A stretch of 28,291 nt of DNA from CAIOZW01 sp049318845. GTDB taxonomy: Bacteria; Acidobacteriota; Blastocatellia; RBC074. Position numbers and translations under genes: made by a program. The stretch spans positions 1 to 28,291 of the forward strand of contig JBMOFH010000015.1 in assembly GCA_049318845.1 (NCBI GenBank), in the 5' to 3' direction. Below the pieces are notes generated by a model. It was given only the letters and a program-made list of their open reading frames with translations, made no database searches and had not been told where the DNA came from. This document shows, one piece after another, positions 24,475 to 28,291 of the stretch (positions within the stretch are counted from its first letter, which is position 1; every line of letters starts with the position of its first letter).

Positions 24475-24522
24475 CGTGGTGATTTAAGACGACTTGCTCC
24501 ACGAAACAACCGCTAAAGAGTC
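24475..24522 (+). promoter_or_regulatory. SAM-II-like riboswitch aptamer, copy 2
   Basis: P1 is CGTGG (24475-24479) with CCACG (24499-24503). Loop TGATTTAA, TTGC and 3' GCTAAA are kept. The pseudoknot pair is GAC (24488-24490) with GTC (24520-24522), a compensated change relative to GGC/GCC in copy 1, which supports a functional fold. Outside these elements the copies differ, so this is not a recent duplication. Confidence 0.85.
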
Positions 24523-24550
24523 TCAGATCTGGCCGGGTCGATCCGGTCGC

Positions 24551-24587
24551 GCTCTGTGCCCCTCCTGGCGTGGAGCACTTCTTTTTT
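24551..24587 (+). terminator. Terminator hairpin after SAM-II copy 2
   Basis: GCTCTGTGCC (24551-24560) pairs with GGCGTGGAGC (24567-24576), 10 bp including three consecutive G-T pairs, loop CCTCCT, followed by ACTTCTTTTTTG. The weak middle of the stem would let it switch with an alternative fold. Confidence 0.65.
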
Positions 24588-24631
24588 GCACTGCATTTTC
24601 AATTCAATCGATAAAATATTGGAGGATCATA

Positions 24632-25273
24632 ATGTCATTACGCATAGGCGAGATAGTACCTGATTTTACTGCCGATACATCCGAGGGCCCGATCAATTTT
24701 CACGAGTGGATTGGTGATTCCTGGGCCATCCTCTTTTCCCATCCAAAAGATTTTACCCCTGTCTGCACGACCGAACTGGGCTATGTCGCGAAGATCAAAC
24801 CCGAGTTCGATAAGCGTGGCGTGAAGGTGATCGGACTCAGTGTCGATAAGGCAGAGTCGCACCAGCGCTGGGCCGCCGATATCGAGGAGACACAGGGGAC
24901 GGCCCTCAACTTTCCGGTGATCGCCGACGCTGACCAGAAGGTCGCGCGTCTCTACGACATGATCCATCCCGAGGTGAGCGATATCTTCACCGTACGTTCA
25001 GTCTTCGTCATCGGACCGGACAAGAAGGTCAAGGCGACCGTCACCTATCCCGCAAGCACCGGACGCAACTTCGATGAGATACTGCGACTCATCGACTCCT
25101 GCCAGTTGACCGCCAAATATAGTGTCGCAACGCCCGTCAACTGGAAAGACGGAGACGACTGCATCATCGTTCCTGCCGTCTCCGACGAAGCGGCGAAAGA
25201 GAAGTTCCCCGGCGGGTGGAAGACTCTCAAGCCCTACCTGCGGATCGTTCCGCAGCCCGGTAAGGCTGAATAG
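24632..25273 (+). CDS. 1-Cys peroxiredoxin (Prx6/AhpC-TSA family)
   Basis: A 213-residue peroxidase that reduces hydrogen peroxide and organic hydroperoxides with a thiol donor in the cytoplasm. The peroxidatic cysteine is C45 in D-F-T-P-V-C-T-T-E-L; the conserved Arg lies in T-V-R-S-V-F-V-I near 130. The long C-terminal domain (VNWKDGDDCIIVP, then FPGGWKTLKPYLR) marks the Prx6 type, which works as a 1-Cys enzyme. The start at ATG 24632 is set by GGAGG 6 nt upstream; the longer frame from 24494 runs through the second aptamer. A strong terminator follows. Its leader carries tandem SAM-II-like riboswitches, suggesting control by SAM. Confidence 0.93.
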   Translation: MSLRIGEIVPDFTADTSEGPINFHEWIGDSWAILFSHPKDFTPVCTTELGYVAKIKPEFDKRGVKVIGLSVDKAESHQRWAADIEETQGTALNFPVIADADQKVARLYDMIHPEVSDIFTVRSVFVIGPDKKVKATVTYPASTGRNFDEILRLIDSCQLTAKYSVATPVNWKDGDDCIIVPAVSDEAAKEKFPGGWKTLKPYLRIVPQPGKAE

Positions 25274-25300
25274 CCACCTCGCTATATGGGATGAAGCCGT

Positions 25301-25358
25301 AAAGCAGAGACGGCAACAGGACTCGCCGCGGGTACTGTTGCCGTCTCTGCTTTTATTT
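25301..25358 (+). terminator. Intrinsic terminator after the peroxiredoxin gene
   Basis: A perfect 19-bp stem (25301-25319 with 25335-25353, ends AAAGCAGAG / CTCTGCTTT) with a 15-nt loop, followed by TATTTG after the TTTT run. The strongest terminator in the window; it may also act on the minus strand. Confidence 0.93.
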
Positions 25359-25449
25359 GTTATTCAACCATCTGATATGGCTCACGCCCCGGAGCCGCGG
25401 AGAATCGTAACGAGAAGGGGAAGAGAACTCGCCAATTCCCGCTCAGCCG

Positions 25450-26085
25450 TTACCTCTCAGTATTCCTGTCACGAAATCCCTGCATATTCATATCCGACGG
25501 TAAGTGCGCGGAATATTTGTTATTCAGGAAATAGCCCTCGCCGTCACCATGACTCAGCATCTGGAACAATAGCCGGATGTTACTTGTTCCATTTTTACGG
25601 ACTTCATCACCATTGGGCCAGGCATCGAAAAAATTGCCTTTAACAGGAGAATCCAGGGTCAGAATGGCTGTCTCCCCGGGTTTAATCGAAGGATCATCAG
25701 GATTGGCAAGGTTTTCTCTCTTCCCAAGTCTGGGATTTCCAAATCTGACAATGAATGATGCTGATGGCTTGAGGTACCTGCCGGAGTCGGGCATTGTTAC
25801 CGCCGCCACAATAAAGTAAATCGGCTTGGTCGAAATGTTCTTCACTTCCACTTTGAAATCATTTGGAAATGAGCTGGATTGAAGATTGTGGATCCTGACG
25901 AGCTCAATCGCCCCGTCTGGCCAGGCATTCTCAACCACCGTCATTTTTCTTTCGATACCTGAAAGCTTCGCGGCAAGGATCGGTGATACTATTCTGGCGG
26001 TAAGACCCGCAACGGATAGTATCACGATAAAGCCTGCAATCGCTTTGATGCGAGTACTAAATCGAGCATTGGTATTGATCTGCAT
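25450..26085 (-). CDS. Membrane-anchored hypothetical protein (211 aa)
   Basis: I do not recognise a named family. The N-terminus has one hydrophobic segment (A-I-A-G-F-I-V-I-L-S-V-A-G-L), acting as anchor or uncleaved signal. The remainder looks beta-rich and extracytoplasmic: V-E-V-K-N-I-S-T-K-P-I-Y-F-I-V near 78-92 followed by KPGETAILTLD near 133-143, a pattern seen in immunoglobulin-like or DUF-type envelope proteins. A conserved-looking end has Y-F-L-N-N-K-Y. Start ATG 26085 is preceded by AGGAGG 4-5 nt upstream. Base composition is more AT-rich than the neighbouring genes. It stands alone: convergent with the peroxiredoxin gene, and about 460 bp from the next gene. Confidence 0.7.
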   Translation of the reverse strand: MQINTNARFSTRIKAIAGFIVILSVAGLTARIVSPILAAKLSGIERKMTVVENAWPDGAIELVRIHNLQSSSFPNDFKVEVKNISTKPIYFIVAAVTMPDSGRYLKPSASFIVRFGNPRLGKRENLANPDDPSIKPGETAILTLDSPVKGNFFDAWPNGDEVRKNGTSNIRLLFQMLSHGDGEGYFLNNKYSAHLPSDMNMQGFRDRNTER

Positions 26086-26546
26086 TTGTCCTCCTGAATT
26101 TGGCTGAAGTTAGGTCAAAAATAGGATCAGAAATAGCGCGGGACTGTTAAAATATTTGGTGGCGTAATAACAACCAGGTTGTAAAGCACGCTCTTTTGCT
26201 CAATATTGGCGTATTTTGGCTCATCATCGCTCACAATGGCCATGAGCGAAGTGCAATACCTGGTAAACCCGGAATCAATGTCTGGAGTACGTTATTCTTA
26301 ATGCTATCTTATGAGAACTGTTATACGAATACTGGTGTGTGGCTGAATTAAGTATTTATCAAAGACAAAAACACTATACAACGCTTTAACCCGGCAATGT
26401 CAACACTTTTTCTGACATTGCCGGGTAAAAATAGATACGACCAGGGCGATCGCATTTTAAGAGTCAGGGGGACGTGCTCCGCAGCGCAGAGTTCCTATAT
26501 CTGGGGGCGCAGAGCCGCCTTTTGCGAGGACCATTGTCGCCTTTGG
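26086..26546. other. 461-bp AT-rich intergenic region
   Basis: No credible gene. The most notable content is the perfect inverted repeat at 26389-26426. The remainder is the upstream region of the hypothetical gene and the 3' flank of the deacetylase gene. Confidence 0.6.
26389..26426. repeat. Perfect 14-bp inverted repeat
   Basis: ACCCGGCAATGTCA (26389-26402) and TGACATTGCCGGGT (26413-26426) around a 10-nt loop. On both strands the stem is preceded by T-rich and followed by A-rich sequence, opposite to an intrinsic terminator. Confidence 0.85.
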
Positions 26547-28094
26547 TTACCTGTTGTGCAGCGCCGCCGGCTTGAGCGTCCAGGCCTGAAGGCGCGCCTG
26601 CTCCATGATCCGTGGTGAATGGAAGCCCTCCGGAAATATTACCCAGCCCCAGAGCTTCTCTGAATCGACGGCAACCTGCGACTCCGCTGTGAATCGACCA
26701 GCGCGGATCGTGACCATTGCCGGCGGCACGCCCCTGACGGCCATCTCCTCGATCACTCCGCCGATGGTCGCCAGGTAGTCGGCCGGCGAAAGACTGCTCG
26801 TCCCAACCCAGACCTGATCTGGAATACGACCGTGCGTGCGAAGAAATCCGTCGACATCTCGTGCCGTTCTCAACAGCTCTGCATACCGGATCGAACTGAG
26901 CGGCCTGCTCCCCGCACCCGGCTTGAAAACATCGGCCGGACCATCGATCGGCGCAAGTGGAAGGCTGGCCGGCTGACCGAGCAGGGCATTGTTCAGCAAC
27001 TGAAAGCTCTCCGCCGCGCTCAGCCAGTCGTGGCTCTTTGCCGGACCGGTGAGTCCGGAAAAACTGAAGTAGCTGATCTCCTTCTGAACCGCCGCCGCAA
27101 TCGGTCGCAACTCGTCCGTCCCGAAGATTCGGTTCCGTGTCCCGTCGGCGTAGCTCTTCATCAACTCCGCACCCGTCACAAAACGGACTCCGCGCTGGGC
27201 CTTGAGGAAGCTCACAAAGGCCTCGAAGTCGCGGTAGTTGCGCTCGATCTCCCCGGCTGTCTGCATCGGGGGCGCCTTCAACTCCTCGGGCAGCGGACTC
27301 GCTCCGCGACGGAAATTGACGCCATCCCAGAACTCCTTGTGCACGAATTCGCACGGATGATAATAGATGCTGATCGTCCCACCACCACGGGCAGTCAGAC
27401 GCCGTGAGACCTCAGCGAACTTCTCCTGCGCGGTCGCCAGATTGTCGCTCTTCCCCAATTCGAGCCGCAGCGTGTTCGAGCGCATCCGCGTCACATTGAA
27501 CATTCCACCGTAATAAAAAGGCTGATCGTCGATTCCAACATGCCCACTCTCGTCGAGGTACATCCGGATCCCCATCTTCCGCAATGCCGGATAGGTCTGC
27601 GGTGCCCACGAAGATCCAGGTTGCCCGTAGCAGATCGGCGTCACACCGAAGATTCGCTCGATGTCGCGTACCCCGTCCACCTCGCGGCGATGAAACTCGT
27701 CCGCTCCGTCCTCCCAGCCCATATGCTGCAGGTAGACGGCCGGCGTCGGCTGCCCACTGTGCAGGTTCGAATGGTACCCGATCTCGTGCCGCTTCAACGC
27801 CGCAATCACATCGCGACGACCACGCTTCTCCAGTACGCGCGCCTTCTCTCCGACGAGCTTGAAGTTGGCCGTGATTCCCAGCCGCGTCAGCATCTCTGCC
27901 AGCCGCAACGCAGCGTCATCACTCTGCGGCAGCACATAGTCTTCGGTATCGAACCAGAGTGTGATGTAAAGCGGCGCTTCATCTTTTTGCGTCCGATTCA
28001 CTGCCTGCGCCGCCGACTTCTCCTCCATCACTCCGGGCATTGCCAGGAGCGCCATTAACAGGATCAGAATCGTCGTCAGTCTCTCTCTTCTCAT
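26547..28094 (-). CDS. Exported polysaccharide deacetylase with C-terminal PMBR-like segment
   Basis: A 515-residue protein starting at ATG 28094 with GGAGAG 4-5 nt upstream. A signal peptide ends near residue 30. The NodB-type domain (about 40-320) has W-F-D-T-E-D (D49, D52), the metal motif H-S-N-L-H (H108-H112) and Y-Y-H-P at 244-247. Such enzymes remove acetyl groups from glycans including peptidoglycan or chitin-like polymers, using a divalent metal. The C-terminal part (about 402-446: IRYAELLRTARDVDGFLRTH, then G-R-I-P-D-Q-V-W-V-G and L-S-P-A-D-Y-L) resembles the pseudomurein-binding repeat (PMBR) consensus, suggesting wall binding. No strong terminator follows directly. Confidence 0.82.
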   Translation of the reverse strand: MRRERLTTILILLMALLAMPGVMEEKSAAQAVNRTQKDEAPLYITLWFDTEDYVLPQSDDAALRLAEMLTRLGITANFKLVGEKARVLEKRGRRDVIAALKRHEIGYHSNLHSGQPTPAVYLQHMGWEDGADEFHRREVDGVRDIERIFGVTPICYGQPGSSWAPQTYPALRKMGIRMYLDESGHVGIDDQPFYYGGMFNVTRMRSNTLRLELGKSDNLATAQEKFAEVSRRLTARGGGTISIYYHPCEFVHKEFWDGVNFRRGASPLPEELKAPPMQTAGEIERNYRDFEAFVSFLKAQRGVRFVTGAELMKSYADGTRNRIFGTDELRPIAAAVQKEISYFSFSGLTGPAKSHDWLSAAESFQLLNNALLGQPASLPLAPIDGPADVFKPGAGSRPLSSIRYAELLRTARDVDGFLRTHGRIPDQVWVGTSSLSPADYLATIGGVIEEMAVRGVPPAMVTIRAGRFTAESQVAVDSEKLWGWVIFPEGFHSPRIMEQARLQAWTLKPAALHNR

Positions 28095-28291
28095 CTTCTC
28101 TCCAATTAAAAAATGAATGGGTGGTGACGAGGTCCCTCACAATTCAAAGTGACCTCACCACTCACGGTAGGATGTTTTCTCTAATACGATTTTTACGAAA
28201 GACCATCAGACTAGCATGCCGCGCCGCCTTTGCGTAAGTCCGGACATCGAATCTGCCTTCCCGAGGCAGTGCTTTTGCAAAGTCCCTTTTT
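28095..28291. other. Upstream region of the deacetylase gene, right edge
   Basis: No gene seen. It contains a hairpin CTGCCT-TCCCG-AGGCAG (28253-28269) followed on the plus strand by TGCTTTTG, and must hold the deacetylase promoter, which I cannot define. Confidence 0.45.

Larger units (their letters stand above)
24239..24631 (+). other. 393-bp regulatory leader of the peroxiredoxin gene
   Basis: No gene here. It contains, in order, a promoter, SAM-II-like aptamer 1, a perfect terminator hairpin, SAM-II-like aptamer 2, a second terminator-like hairpin with a T-tract, and the ribosome site GGAGG (24621-24625). Each is listed separately. Confidence 0.85.

Noticed and set aside
24494..24631. 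N-terminal extension of the peroxiredoxin from ATG 24494
   Set aside because: It would translate the second aptamer and terminator; ATG 24632 has an ideal ribosome site and the conserved N-terminus.
26464..27354. 296-codon minus-strand frame
   Set aside because: Out-of-frame overlap with the deacetylase gene; Gly/Arg/Ser-rich shadow product.

Overview
The window looks like chromosomal DNA of a member of the Acidobacteriota, perhaps a Blastocatellia-like lineage. This is inferred from gene content, not from a marker gene. The signs are an Oar-like TonB-dependent receptor with an N-terminal carboxypeptidase-regulatory domain, a DUF1592/DUF1588/DUF1585-type cytochrome c next to a Tat-exported DUF1552 protein, a second planctomycete/acidobacterial-type cytochrome c, and moderately high GC. 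I see no rRNA, tRNA, CRISPR array, insertion sequence or phage gene.

Layout. 1-1176 (minus): an exported cytochrome c/copper-monooxygenase-like protein cut by the left edge, preceded by a 62-residue protein. 1346-3306 (plus): a secreted ceramidase-like protein overlapping a ThiS-like sulfur carrier. 3390-5024 (minus): a secreted M28 peptidase. 5301-10798 (plus): a housekeeping run of glgA, trxA, trxB, purA and a PhzF-family protein. 10799-11386: a 588-bp gap with a 5 x 12-bp tandem repeat. 11387-16432 (plus): TonB-dependent receptor and Tat-exported amidase, each followed by hairpins. 16614-18513: a small membrane protein, a DUF429-like protein whose start codon is not canonical, and a LysE-type exporter. 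18594-24238 (plus): an arginyltransferase-like protein overlapping a Gfo/Idh/MocA oxidoreductase, then the DUF1592/DUF1552 pair. 24239-25353: a promoter, two SAM-II-like riboswitch aptamers each followed by a terminator-like hairpin, a 1-Cys peroxiredoxin and a strong terminator. 25450-28094 (minus): a hypothetical membrane-anchored protein and a polysaccharide deacetylase with a C-terminal pseudomurein-binding-repeat-like segment.

How the genes fit together. Much of the window concerns the cell envelope: exported cytochromes, hydrolases, an outer-membrane receptor and a deacetylase. A second theme is thiol redox: thioredoxin, thioredoxin reductase and a peroxiredoxin. The most notable finding is that the peroxiredoxin leader carries tandem SAM-II-like aptamers. 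Both copies keep the conserved loop sequences, and the predicted pseudoknot pair covaries between them (GGC/GCC in the first, GAC/GTC in the second). SAM-II normally controls methionine and SAM synthesis genes, so tandem copies ahead of a peroxiredoxin would be unusual. Other points are the apparent AUC start at 17107 and several phased short tandem repeats directly upstream of genes.
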